Shown one piece after another: positions 1 to 11,328 of a stretch of 64,000 bases of DNA. Source of the stretch: Kaistella flava (ex Peng et al. 2021) (GTDB lineage: Bacteria; Bacteroidota; Bacteroidia; Flavobacteriales; Weeksellaceae). How positions within the stretch are numbered: the stretch's first letter is position 1; each line of letters begins with the position of its first letter. The DNA is taken from the NCBI RefSeq assembly GCF_015191005.1, contig NZ_CP040442.1:2480001-2544000 (forward strand), in the 5' to 3' direction. Below the pieces are notes generated by a model, which saw only the letters and a list, made by a program, of their open reading frames with translations, searched no databases and was not told the origin of the DNA. A program made the translations under genes and the position numbers.

Positions 1-2010
<2,010 letters not shown>

Positions 2011-2386
2011 TTTCCTAATAATATATTAGTTCAGTTTGTTTGTCTAACACCGAAGTGTTAAACTAGTTTTATTTAAACTCGGCACTCGAAAGTGCTCGGT
2101 TTTCTCTTTGTGATGTTTTTATCGTTAATGTCAATGATCTTAAATCTTCTTGTCGAACTGATGAACAGAAATTGTTTTTGGCTCTTTCCGTAACTTTTAA
2201 ATCAGTCTCTCAAAACTGTGAATATATAGGTCTCGATCCTATTAAACTTCCTGGTTATCCAGTCCGTTCTGCCTCCTCTGGCATCATTCTTAAATCTCTA
2301 AATGTAAATATCTTCTGTGCTTGCTTCTTTTAAGAAGCTTGTCGCTACATTGCTGTAACTTGTTCTCGTTATATCACTATAACTTG
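2011..2386 (-). other. tRNA-Ala to 23S spacer with two UUCG-loop hairpins
   Basis: This 376-base transcribed spacer holds no gene. Read on the minus strand it has two short hairpins with UUCG loops just before 23S: GCACT-TTCG-AGTGC (2082-2095) and TAACAC-TTCG-GTGTTA (2045-2060). UUCG tetraloops are unusually stable, so these may help rRNA folding or processing (inference). Nothing else stands out in the rest of the spacer. Confidence 0.5.
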
Positions 2387-2460
2387 TGGAGAATAAGGGA
2401 GTCGAACCCTTGACCTCCTGCGTGCAAGGCAGGCGCTCTAGCCAACTGAGCTAATTCCCC
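2387..2460 (-). tRNA. tRNA-Ala (anticodon TGC)
   Basis: The minus strand folds as a 74-nt tRNA beginning GGGGAATTAGCTCAG, with anticodon loop CTTGCAC (TGC), T arm GGTTCGACTCC and discriminator A. The CCA end is not encoded. It lies in the 16S-23S spacer after tRNA-Ile, the usual pair for such operons, and is presumably released from the rRNA transcript by RNase P and 3' processing. Confidence 0.97.
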
Positions 2461-2556
2461 GCTAGTAGTAGACGTAGAGATTTTTAGATTGGAGACATGA
2501 GACGTAATTAATGGTCTCTTATCTCTTATCTTTTTGTATCCTGTCTAGTTTATTAG

Positions 2557-2630
2557 TAGTCTCGGGCAGGCTCGAACTGCCGACCTCTACATTATCAGTG
2601 TAGCGCTCTAACCAGCTGAGCTACGAGACT
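2557..2630 (-). tRNA. tRNA-Ile (anticodon GAT)
   Basis: The minus strand reads AGTCTCGTAGCTCAG, then an anticodon loop CTGATAA (GAT), then GTTCGAGCC and an acceptor strand CGAGACT with discriminator A: a complete 74-nt tRNA with a 7-bp acceptor stem. CCA is not encoded. It is the first spacer tRNA after 16S. Confidence 0.97.
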
Positions 2631-2633
2631 CTC

Positions 2634-2664
2634 AATGAGTAATGGGTAATGAGTAACTAGTAAT
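2634..2664. repeat. degenerate GTAATGAG-type microrepeat in rRNA spacer
   Basis: Just downstream of 16S, between it and tRNA-Ile, the plus strand carries short imperfect tandem units (ATGAGTAATGGGTAATGAGTAAC). A comparable stretch (GAGACATGAGACG, then TCTCTTATCTCTTATC) lies between the two tRNAs near 2490-2530. These are low-complexity spacer sequences with no visible gene. Confidence 0.4.
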
Positions 2665-2837
2665 ATTATTACTGAATTCCTCCCTCATACTCTATCTCCT
2701 TCCCTGATTACTAATCCTAGTGGGTATGTTTTTATAAATATCAACCAAATAAAGAAAAACGAAAAGCTAACTTTGAGCAAGTGCTCTGATACTTGCGTAT
2801 CGTGTTGTTTGTTTATACTCTCCTAACGAAGAGTCTC

Positions 2838-4354
<1,517 letters not shown>

Positions 4355-4498
4355 TGTATGTTTGTCTGACTCACTCAAAGTTATAATCGCTTTTAGTTTT
4401 TCCTTACTTTTTTGGTTGTTATTTGTATGTCAATGATCTATTGTTCTTTTCGCGTATATTCAGGAACTCTTTCTGTCGTTGGTCCCGAATTGCGAGTG

Positions 4499-4530
4499 CA
4501 AAAGTATAAACTTATTTCTAATTGACCAAA
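4499..4530 (-). promoter_or_regulatory. rRNA operon promoter P1
   Basis: On the minus strand TTTG (4530-4527) is followed after 20 bases by TACTTTTG (4506-4499). This matches the Bacteroidota sigma-factor consensus TTTG-N17-23-TAnnTTTG exactly. Transcription would begin near 4492, about 140 bases before mature 16S. Confidence 0.8.
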
Positions 4531-4635
4531 TGTTTTTCTTAGAATTTTAAAAGTATTTTAAGTCACCTTTAATCTGCTTTTCTTATCATTCAATCTCCTC
4601 CTACTTCGCTCCCCAGCTCTCTCGATTTGGGATTG

Positions 4636-4665
4636 CAAAGATAAGAAGTTTTTCTTAATTTGCAA
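4636..4665 (-). promoter_or_regulatory. rRNA operon promoter P2
   Basis: On the minus strand TTG (4665-4663) and TATCTTTG (4643-4636) are separated by 19 bases, an exact Bacteroidota-type promoter. It lies about 135 bases upstream of P1, with no gene between, so it should also drive the rRNA operon. Confidence 0.7.
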
Positions 4666-4764
4666 GCTTTTATTTTAATAAATATAAAAGAAAGTTAATC
4701 CCTCTATTCTTACTTATATATTAACTCAACTGTTCTACTTCGCTACTCCTTTTTTAGAGTGGTG

Positions 4765-4795
4765 CAAATGTAATCCCACTCAATCGATCTCACAA
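4765..4795 (-). promoter_or_regulatory. rRNA operon promoter P3
   Basis: On the minus strand TTG (4795-4793) and TACATTTG (4772-4765) are separated by 20 bases. Like P1 and P2 the -7 box is followed directly by CA (TTTGCA). It is the third evenly spaced promoter upstream of 16S. Confidence 0.65.
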
Positions 4796-4896
4796 CTCTT
4801 TTGTGAGGTTTTACTAATATTGAAGAATATATTGTTATAACAACATAATTTACAGACTACTACAACCTTCTAAAGTTATCCACTTTATATTTAAAG

Positions 4897-4990
4897 ATCC
4901 CTTTTGCGATAGGGATAGTAGTGGAAATCCCACAGCAAGCGCAGGATTTAGCCAAGGCACGAGGAATTGAAACGGATAGCCCGGTCACCA
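4897..4990 (+). ncRNA. structured repeat element, copy 1 (Flavo-1-like)
   Basis: The plus strand has a hairpin ATCCCT...AGGGAT (4897-4916) followed by AGTGGAAATCC and, about 35 bases later, GGAATTGAAACGGATAGCCC. The second copy at 26573-26690 has the same two blocks (AAGTGGAAATCC and GATTGTAACGGACAGCC) around an unrelated loop, which shows that the flanking blocks are conserved while the middle varies. Elements of this form are common in Flavobacteriia genomes; from memory I associate them with the Flavo-1 RNA motif of Rfam, but this assignment is unverified. It sits between the rRNA promoters and the terminator of the TPR gene. Confidence 0.45.
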
Positions 4991-5139
4991 AGCAAGGGAA
5001 AATTATGCAGCACTTTTGTAAGCCAGGCGGGGGAATCGCCCAAGAAAATAAAAGAATCTACCCAAGAATCATCTACAATAAGTGTGCAGGAAAACAATTC
5101 TTTAAATCATATATAAGGACAGACTTTTTTAAAATCAAA

Positions 5140-5168
5140 AAAATCCCACTCTTTCGAATGGGATCTTA
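5140..5168 (-). terminator. terminator of the TPR gene
   Basis: On the minus strand ATCCCA...TGGGAT (5143-5164) is followed by a T-run, about 20 bases after the stop codon of the TPR gene. It is a rho-independent type terminator. Confidence 0.75.
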
Positions 5169-5185
5169 TATTGATGAATGAAATA

Positions 5186-6850
5186 TTATTTATTTAATTG
5201 TTTGTCCAGATTAACTGCATCTTGGTAATTAGGATTTAACTGTACCGATTTGCTTACGTAATCTTTGGCTTTCGCTGGATTACTGTCCTTATCTAAATAA
5301 GCGACTGCGAAATACGCGTAAGAAAGAATCTCTTTGCTACTTTGAACTTCTTCGGGTTTAACAGTTGCTATAAATTTCTCGTAAGCGATTTTTGCTAATT
5401 CATTATGACCAGCTTGCTGCTGAGAATAACCTAAACTGTAATAAGCAGGTGCCCAATCTGGTAACAATCCGCTCATTTTTTGCCATGACATAATTGCGCC
5501 ATTCCAGTTTTTAACTTCCTGGTAAGCGTTTGCCAACTTAAACAAAGCGTCAGTATCCTGTGGATTTTTCGCAACTACTTTTTTAAGCGCTTCGATTTCC
5601 GGACTTGTTGCACCAGCATCAACTGAAGCTTGATTCACACCGCCGCCGCCTTTGATTTTAATTAGCTCATCATCCCACTTCATGGTTTCATCTTTCGCTG
5701 CTTTTGCGATTGCAATTTTTTTCTGAGATTCTGTAAGTAAAGCTGCCTTTTTAACAGGATCTGTTTCTGTCTTCGCTAATCCTGCATCGATAAGTCCTTG
5801 TAAACCTTCATCAGATGCAAGAACTCTAGATTTTTCTGCTTTTGCTAAGAAAGAATCCATACTTCTTTTTGCTCCGGCATAATCTCCGTCTGCATACTGC
5901 AAGTAAGCTCTTAATTTATATTTAATAGGATCCTCTACTTTATCGAATACTTTATCTAAATACATTTTGGAGTTTCCGTAATCTTCATTCGTAAAGAAAA
6001 GTTTAGAAATCTCTAATTGGGTATCTGGATCTTCATCTGCATATTTTGCATAATTAATCAAATCTTGTGTTGCTAAAGCATTTTCTTGATATCTGATATC
6101 GTAAGCTGCTTTTGCTTTATAAGCAGGCGCATATGTTGGATCAGCTAAAATTGCTTTATCAATATTCTCTTTTGCAGGTTTCCATTGTTGAGCTTGCATC
6201 CAAAGTGTTCCGATTCTTGTAAATACAGACGCTTTGTTTTTCGCACTTGGTAATGCTTTCTCATAAGCAGTCATTGCAGAACCTGCCACTTGTGGACTAT
6301 TTGTTAATTTCAAACGGTAGGCATCACCGAGCGCATAATAATATTGAGCAGGTGTTCCGCCTTTAGCAGATTTTTCAATCGCTTTATTTAAATAATCAAT
6401 CGCAGTATCAGCAACTGAGGCACCACCAAATAATGTGAGTGCTTCTGCCGCTCTATATAGAACTTCTGCATCTTTTTCTTTAGAGTCTTTAACAATATTC
6501 TGAATTTCTCCAATCGCTGCTTTATCTCCTTTTCCTAATTTAATAGAAGCTAATCCAATTTTATTAAGATTACTTTTTTTATCTATTGCTAAACCTTTAT
6601 CAAAATCTTCTTTAGCTTTCTCAAAATTAGGTTCAAACTGAGTTAAATAGGAATTACCTAAATAAAAATAATTTTCTGCGGTCGCCGATTTTGCAACCAT
6701 TTCTGTAAACACTTGTCTTGCCTGAGCATATTTATGACTGTCGGCACTATTAATTCCTTCTTGCAAAGTTTGACCAAAAGCAAAATTCGACAAAAAACCT
6801 ACTGAAACCCCGAAGGCTATCTTCTTCGTTAAATTCATTATATCTTTCAT
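5186..6850 (-). CDS. secreted tetratricopeptide-repeat protein
   Basis: The 554-residue product begins with a signal peptide (hydrophobic stretch to about residue 27, ending FAFGQ). Most of the chain consists of TPR-like helical repeats; the clearest are near residues 430-550 (DALFKLANAYQEVKNWNGAI; PAYYSLGYSQQQAGHNELAK). A Gly-rich linker (KGGGG) sits near residue 400. An internal Met at residue 5 is an equally plausible start. It is probably a periplasmic protein-interaction scaffold; no catalytic motif is seen. It follows the PstS-like lipoprotein gene by about 100 bases and closes the ExbB/ExbD/TonB cluster, an order I recall as common in Flavobacteriia. Its role there is unknown. Confidence 0.85.
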   Translation of the reverse strand: MKDIMNLTKKIAFGVSVGFLSNFAFGQTLQEGINSADSHKYAQARQVFTEMVAKSATAENYFYLGNSYLTQFEPNFEKAKEDFDKGLAIDKKSNLNKIGLASIKLGKGDKAAIGEIQNIVKDSKEKDAEVLYRAAEALTLFGGASVADTAIDYLNKAIEKSAKGGTPAQYYYALGDAYRLKLTNSPQVAGSAMTAYEKALPSAKNKASVFTRIGTLWMQAQQWKPAKENIDKAILADPTYAPAYKAKAAYDIRYQENALATQDLINYAKYADEDPDTQLEISKLFFTNEDYGNSKMYLDKVFDKVEDPIKYKLRAYLQYADGDYAGAKRSMDSFLAKAEKSRVLASDEGLQGLIDAGLAKTETDPVKKAALLTESQKKIAIAKAAKDETMKWDDELIKIKGGGGVNQASVDAGATSPEIEALKKVVAKNPQDTDALFKLANAYQEVKNWNGAIMSWQKMSGLLPDWAPAYYSLGYSQQQAGHNELAKIAYEKFIATVKPEEVQSSKEILSYAYFAVAYLDKDSNPAKAKDYVSKSVQLNPNYQDAVNLDKQLNK

Positions 6851-6951
6851 TTTAAATTGTTTAATATATTATAATAACTATCAATCTATAACACCCAATT
6901 TTTATACCAAAACTGAAGGTGATTATAGTGAGCGGTAATTTTCAGAAAAAA

Positions 6952-7824
6952 TTAACGCATCTGAACTTCTCTTTTAAAAATGTGGTAAGGCTGTAAACCC
7001 TCTTTTGAAACTACAATCTGCCCAAGTTGCGTACATGAAAATCGGATAAAGCCATTTCCTAAACCAAAATATTTTTCATTGGTAAGAAAATATAATATAC
7101 GCGTGAAAGGATAAGACATATTGACCAGGTTTTCTACCCGTGGTTCATAAGCTTTATTATCCTGGACTACTTTTAAAACCTTTACAGAGTTTTTTAATTT
7201 TTCAGATTCCGGATCGTAAGGTCTGCTAATCGTATTTAAACCGATTGCACCTACCTTTCCTGGAAATTTATTCAATTGTTCTACTATATTTTTATTTCCG
7301 TTAATAATAGAAAACTTTAATTTATCTGGAGTAGTGTCTAATTTCTGTGCTACGAAATTAAGGTTACTCGAATTCGTTCCATCAAAAATAATATTTTTTT
7401 TATCATTGTTCAACTCTTGCCTGATTTCTTCCATCGTAATGGTTTCTCGAGGTGAGTCTTTTGGAACAACAAAAACTACGGCGTCTGCAGCAAATTTCGC
7501 CGGAAGCCAATCTAAGTCAGTTTCTTTTTTATAAGCTTTCTTTTCATTTTCGCTTAATTCCCGTGACATTACAATCACCCTTACTTTACCTTCTAACAAA
7601 TCTAAAAAAGCAAAATCTTCTTTTTTAATTTTTAAATTTATTTTGGTGTTTGGATATAGAGCCATGTACCGGCTGGTCAATGCTTCTGAAACACTGGCAA
7701 AAGATTCATCTACTTCCATAGTAATCTCACCCTGTTGCGGACTATCTACAACAACACCAGGTTTTTTTTTGCACGATATCAACAGTACAAAAACGCATAT
7801 CATCAATACTAAACTATTCTTCAT
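6952..7824 (-). CDS. PstS-like phosphate-binding-domain lipoprotein
   Basis: The frame opens further upstream, but Met at 7824 starts a clear lipoprotein signal (MKNSLVLMICVFVLLISC) and overlaps the preceding gene by 11 bases, so I chose it (290 residues). After the acylated Cys, the chain resembles the PstS family of periplasmic phosphate-binding proteins: an ITMEVDESF start, VIVMSRELSENE, and an FDGTNSSNL segment like a PstS ligand loop. No pstCAB genes lie nearby. Its place behind exbB-exbD-exbD-tonB suggests a role linked to the energised envelope rather than ordinary phosphate uptake (inference). Similar lipoproteins appear in this context in other Flavobacteriia. Confidence 0.8.
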   Translation of the reverse strand: MKNSLVLMICVFVLLISCKKKPGVVVDSPQQGEITMEVDESFASVSEALTSRYMALYPNTKINLKIKKEDFAFLDLLEGKVRVIVMSRELSENEKKAYKKETDLDWLPAKFAADAVVFVVPKDSPRETITMEEIRQELNNDKKNIIFDGTNSSNLNFVAQKLDTTPDKLKFSIINGNKNIVEQLNKFPGKVGAIGLNTISRPYDPESEKLKNSVKVLKVVQDNKAYEPRVENLVNMSYPFTRILYFLTNEKYFGLGNGFIRFSCTQLGQIVVSKEGLQPYHIFKREVQMR

Positions 7825-8011
7825 TTCGCTGTTCTCTGATTCTGTAGATTGCGCGAATGATTCTGAAACCACCATATAGAATAAACAAGCCTCCTAATGG
7901 ATAAGCAACATTTGGTTCTAAAAAGATGACGAAGAATTTATATACAATTACCACTATTCCTAAAAGAACATAGAAAAATCCGGCAACTACGGAAAGCCAA
8001 TTAAATATCAT
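7814..8011 (-). CDS. small two-helix membrane protein
   Basis: This 65-residue protein has two hydrophobic segments (about residues 5-30 and 36-50) and a charged C-terminus (RIIRAIYRIREQRNEE). It overlaps the PstS-like gene by 11 bases, which points to translational coupling, and it follows tonB after a terminator. I do not recognise a functional family; it looks like the short conserved membrane protein that sits at this position in related clusters. A cytoplasmic-membrane location is likely. Confidence 0.7.
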   Translation of the reverse strand: MIFNWLSVVAGFFYVLLGIVVIVYKFFVIFLEPNVAYPLGGLFILYGGFRIIRAIYRIREQRNEE

Positions 8012-8035
8012 ATCTACAAAAATACAAAATAAATA

Positions 8036-8062
8036 AAAAAGAGAAGCTTACACTTCTCTTTT
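8036..8062 (-). terminator. terminator after tonB
   Basis: On the minus strand AAAAGAGAAG-TGTAAG-CTTCTCTTTT is followed by a T-run. The perfect 10-bp stem starts about 20 bases after the tonB stop. It separates the exbB-exbD-exbD-tonB unit from the three downstream genes, so these may be expressed by read-through or from their own promoter. Confidence 0.8.
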
Positions 8063-8083
8063 CTATTCGTATAATTAAAATTC

Positions 8084-8923
8084 TTATTCGAACTGCATTG
8101 TTAGAGGTAATCTGTAACGATATCTTACCGATTGACCATTAATTTTTGCAGGAGACCATTTATTTTTAACGGATTTCACAGTTCTGATTGCTTCAGCATT
8201 AAACGTTTTGTTCGATCCTTCAGCTTTCACATCTGTTATTGAACCATCACGCTCAACTACGAAAGTAATAGTAGTTTTCACTACTCCTTCGTCACCATCC
8301 ATTGCACCAGTATCAAAGTTATTTTGAACACTAGATCTAAATTTATTGATCCCTCCAGGGAATTCTGCCAACTGCTCTACTTCTGTATAAACCTGAGTTT
8401 CTGAAACCTGTGGTTTAACTTCTACCGTTTGCACTTTACCAGTTGATGGTGGTGGCGGCGGTGGTGTATAGGTTGGAGTTTTCACCCCTTCCTGATTTGC
8501 CAAACCTGTAGTTGTTTCCAACTGCTTGGTAATTGGCGGCGGTGGAGTTTCTACCTTCGGAGCTTTTACGGGCTCCGGCACTACGTTCTGAATAACCTCT
8601 TGTTTTGGTTCTTCTTTTGGTGGCGGCGGTGGTGGAGGTGGTTCATCTTTTGGTTGCTCAATAATCTGATCTTGTTCTGGAAGAATGTCAATCAAATTAG
8701 CATTTACCTCTGTTGTCTCTTTAGCATTCATTTGCTTAATTTTCATTATTACAAATGGAGTAATTGCCGCAACACAGAATAAAACCGTCCCAAGGATGAA
8801 AGCTCTGGTTAGCATTGATCTATAAGTCGTTCTCAGATCATAGGCACCATACGCTTTATTTCTATTTTCAAATACAATCTCATCCAAAGATGGAGTCGAG
8901 TTGTAAGTGTTTTCATCTGCCAT
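8084..8923 (-). CDS. TonB-family energy transducer
   Basis: The 279-residue product has a cytoplasmic N-terminus (SLDEIVFENRNKAYGAYDLR, typical of Bacteroidota TonB), one membrane helix at about residues 38-62, a Pro-rich periplasmic spacer with two poly-Pro runs (near residues 97-105 and 155-160), and a C-terminal TonB domain (VVKTTITFVVERDGSITDV ... YRYRLPLTMQFE). TonB transmits proton-motive energy from the ExbB/ExbD complex to outer-membrane receptors such as the SusC proteins at the far end of this window. It is the last gene before a terminator, 32 bases after the second exbD. Confidence 0.93.
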   Translation of the reverse strand: MADENTYNSTPSLDEIVFENRNKAYGAYDLRTTYRSMLTRAFILGTVLFCVAAITPFVIMKIKQMNAKETTEVNANLIDILPEQDQIIEQPKDEPPPPPPPPKEEPKQEVIQNVVPEPVKAPKVETPPPPITKQLETTTGLANQEGVKTPTYTPPPPPPSTGKVQTVEVKPQVSETQVYTEVEQLAEFPGGINKFRSSVQNNFDTGAMDGDEGVVKTTITFVVERDGSITDVKAEGSNKTFNAEAIRTVKSVKNKWSPAKINGQSVRYRYRLPLTMQFE

Positions 8924-8955
8924 TATTCTTTCTTTTAAATATTAAAAGTATTATT

Positions 8956-9522
8956 CTATTTGGTAGGTTGTGGAGTTTTTGGCGCCTCACCTACTTTTTG
9001 ATCATAAACAGCTTGTTCCGCCTTCTTGATATCGGTAATACCGTATATCTCGTTTTTGGTAATTGCCATTTCATCTAGAATATCTACGAAATTTTTATAT
9101 ACTGCGTCGTCCGTTGGTTTAATGATCACCGTAAATTTACTTTGATCTTTTGCTCTGGCTTTTGCTTGCTCGATTACTTTTGTAATCCCATTTCTATCGA
9201 AAGTAGTTTCCTGAAGTGTAGCTGGGGTAAGTTCACTAGGAGATAACTGGTGATAAAAAATTCTATTGTCTTTCCCTATAATTAATGAAATAGAGTTAGT
9301 TAAATCAATTTCTGTATCTGGCTGTTTTTGGTCTTTTTTCGGTTTTGCCGGAAGACCTAAATCCATCACATTCGGTTTGTTGAAAGTAGTCACTAACATA
9401 AAGAATGTAATCAAAAGGAACGCCAAATCCACCATTGGGGTCAAATCTACATGGGGTACCGATTTCTTAGATCGAACCTTTCCGCCTTTCCCGCTGCCGT
9501 CTTTTACTTGTACTTCTGCCAT
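8956..9522 (-). CDS. ExbD/TolR-family biopolymer transport protein (second copy)
   Basis: The 188-residue protein has one N-terminal membrane helix (VDLTPMVDLAFLLITFFMLV, about residues 25-47) containing the Asp that ExbD/TolR use in proton conduction. A periplasmic domain follows (KFTVIIKPTDDAVYKNFVDI), ending in a Pro-rich tail. It begins 7 bases after the stop of the first exbD and precedes tonB by 32 bases. Two ExbD proteins in one cluster suggest a heteromeric stator, as is common in this phylum. Confidence 0.93.
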   Translation of the reverse strand: MAEVQVKDGSGKGGKVRSKKSVPHVDLTPMVDLAFLLITFFMLVTTFNKPNVMDLGLPAKPKKDQKQPDTEIDLTNSISLIIGKDNRIFYHQLSPSELTPATLQETTFDRNGITKVIEQAKARAKDQSKFTVIIKPTDDAVYKNFVDILDEMAITKNEIYGITDIKKAEQAVYDQKVGEAPKTPQPTK

Positions 9523-9529
9523 TTTTATA

Positions 9530-10132
9530 TTATTGTGCCGTTTCTTGACTTGTTATTAACCAGAACTTCAAGAAATCAATATCTCTTAATCCTTCAAATA
9601 AAGATTTAACTTTAGGATATTTAGTTCCTACATCACCCTTGATTGCCAATTTGTAATCAGGGTTTATTGCTAAACTTTGTTGTACCCAATCTATTAACTG
9701 CTTATTTGTACTGTCCATTGGAATTCCCGTTTTGCTTTTAAAAGCTTTTCGGTCTTCATCTGAAAGATCCAAGAATCCTTTTAATTGATTCATCGGAACT
9801 CCGACTGTCTGAACATTAGCAAAAGCTGCCTTTTCTTTATCAGTAAATGTCATACCATACTTCTGTCCCATGTTATTTAACAGAGCGATTCTTTCGGTTC
9901 CGTTATCAACTGGTGTAAAATAGAATCTCCCGTCTGTTGTACTTAGAATAGTCATAAGACTACCTTCGGGAAGAAGCTTTTCAGATATAGAAGATGGCGT
10001 AGTTATCGTCTCGATATCAGGTTTTGCAAACTGAGCCGTGAGGATAAAGAACGTAAGGAGTAGAAACGATACATCGGTCATCGCCGTCATATCTACCCTT
10101 ATATTATGTCTTTTTGGTTTGACTCTCGCCAT
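9530..10132 (-). CDS. ExbD/TolR-family biopolymer transport protein (first copy)
   Basis: The 200-residue protein has one N-terminal helix (VDMTAMTDVSFLLLTFFILT, about residues 13-34) with the conserved membrane Asp. Its periplasmic part is longer than that of the second copy, with an insert rich in charged residues (LSDEDRKAFKSKTGIPMD) and a late segment YKLAIKGDVGTKYPKVKSL that matches the ExbD fold. It lies 77 bases after the channel gene. ExbD stabilises ExbB and helps convert proton flow into TonB motion. Confidence 0.93.
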   Translation of the reverse strand: MARVKPKRHNIRVDMTAMTDVSFLLLTFFILTAQFAKPDIETITTPSSISEKLLPEGSLMTILSTTDGRFYFTPVDNGTERIALLNNMGQKYGMTFTDKEKAAFANVQTVGVPMNQLKGFLDLSDEDRKAFKSKTGIPMDSTNKQLIDWVQQSLAINPDYKLAIKGDVGTKYPKVKSLFEGLRDIDFLKFWLITSQETAQ

Positions 10133-10209
10133 TGTAAATTATTTTTTATTAAACTTCTGTTTTTTGAGATCTATTTAAAATTTACAGATCTCCAATCGTT
10201 CAGGAATTC

Positions 10210-11073
10210 TTAGTGAAATTCTGCAAAAGATTGTTGGATTGACATTGCGATTTCGTCAATTTTGAACGTTAATCCGTCAATTTTAGAAGTAAAATAGTTG
10301 TAGAAAATAATTGCAACTGCAGAAGTACCAATACCTAAAGCTGTATTAATCAATGCTTCAGAAATACCGATTGACAGTGCAGCTGAATCTGGAGTACCAC
10401 CTCCTGAACCTAGTGCGTGGAACGCTTTAATCATCCCGATTACCGTTCCTAGTAGTGCAACTAAGGTAGCAACAGTACCTAATGTCGAAAGAATCATCAT
10501 GTTTTTCTCCAACATTGGCATTTCAAGAGTTGTAGCCTCTTCAATTGATTTATTAAGCGCAACCATTTTTTGCTCTTTATTCATTGTAGTGTCATGAGAT
10601 AATGCTTTGTAAGTAGTTAAACCTTCTTTCACAACATTTCCAACAGAACCTTGTTGTCTGTCACACTCTTCTAAAGCTTCATCAACTTTGTTTTGAGTAA
10701 GCAATCTTCTTACAGATAATACGAAGTTGTCAACGTTACCAGCACCTGCAGCTTTCTTAAGAACTAAAGCACGCTCGATTGAGAAAACGATTACGATAAT
10801 CATAAATGAAATAAGAATTGGAACGATTGGTCCACCCATGTAGATAATTCCCATAAACCCTTCTGGAGAGATCTCCTTAATGTCTACATCAGAAAACGCA
10901 ACAGAAGCACCTGTAAGTCTTGGATCAGCCTTGAAGTTCCCTGGGCTCCCCAAAACAAAATAATAAATTAAATACCCTATTACGATAAGAATAGGCAGTA
11001 TTAAGGCAGGATTTAAACCTCCTAATTTTTTAGCAACTACTTGCTCCTCGTTGTTTGAAACATTCATTTCCAT
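10210..11073 (-). CDS. ExbB/MotA/TolQ-family proton channel
   Basis: The 287-residue protein has an N-terminal helix (LILPILIVIGYLIYYFVL), a second (GPIVPILISFMIIVIVFSIE), a cytoplasmic section (LLTQNKVDEALEECDRQQGS) and two late helices (LGTVATLVALLGTVIGMIKA, and the one beginning ALINTALGIGTSAVA), which is the MotA/TolQ/ExbB arrangement with the Gly/Thr-rich pore motifs. It should form the pentameric proton channel that works with the two ExbD proteins and TonB encoded next. Met1 or Met3 may be the start; neither has a Shine-Dalgarno site. It heads the cluster. The 255 bases upstream hold no gene; a weak TAACTTTA box lies near 11120. Confidence 0.94.
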   Translation of the reverse strand: MEMNVSNNEEQVVAKKLGGLNPALILPILIVIGYLIYYFVLGSPGNFKADPRLTGASVAFSDVDIKEISPEGFMGIIYMGGPIVPILISFMIIVIVFSIERALVLKKAAGAGNVDNFVLSVRRLLTQNKVDEALEECDRQQGSVGNVVKEGLTTYKALSHDTTMNKEQKMVALNKSIEEATTLEMPMLEKNMMILSTLGTVATLVALLGTVIGMIKAFHALGSGGGTPDSAALSIGISEALINTALGIGTSAVAIIFYNYFTSKIDGLTFKIDEIAMSIQQSFAEFH

Positions 11074-11328
11074 ACTAAACTAAATTATAATTGTTATTTT
11101 AAATTTTCGAGTTGTAAAATAAAGTTAAAATATTTAATAATGCAAGTAATTACAAGTCATAAAATTCAATTTTATGTAATCTTAAGATACGTTAACATTG
11201 AATTATTAATAATTATAGAATCAAAAAATGATTATAATTTTCAATTTCAAAAATACCTTTCAAAAATCACAAAAATTACGTCCTGTTTTTTATGATTGCA
11301 CTATAAATATTTTTTACAGTATTTATTT

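Noticed and set aside
4921-5181. 86-residue plus-strand open frame
   Set aside because: It covers the structured repeat element copy 1 and the TPR-gene terminator; the second copy of the element does not code for the same peptide, and the start is not at a promoter.
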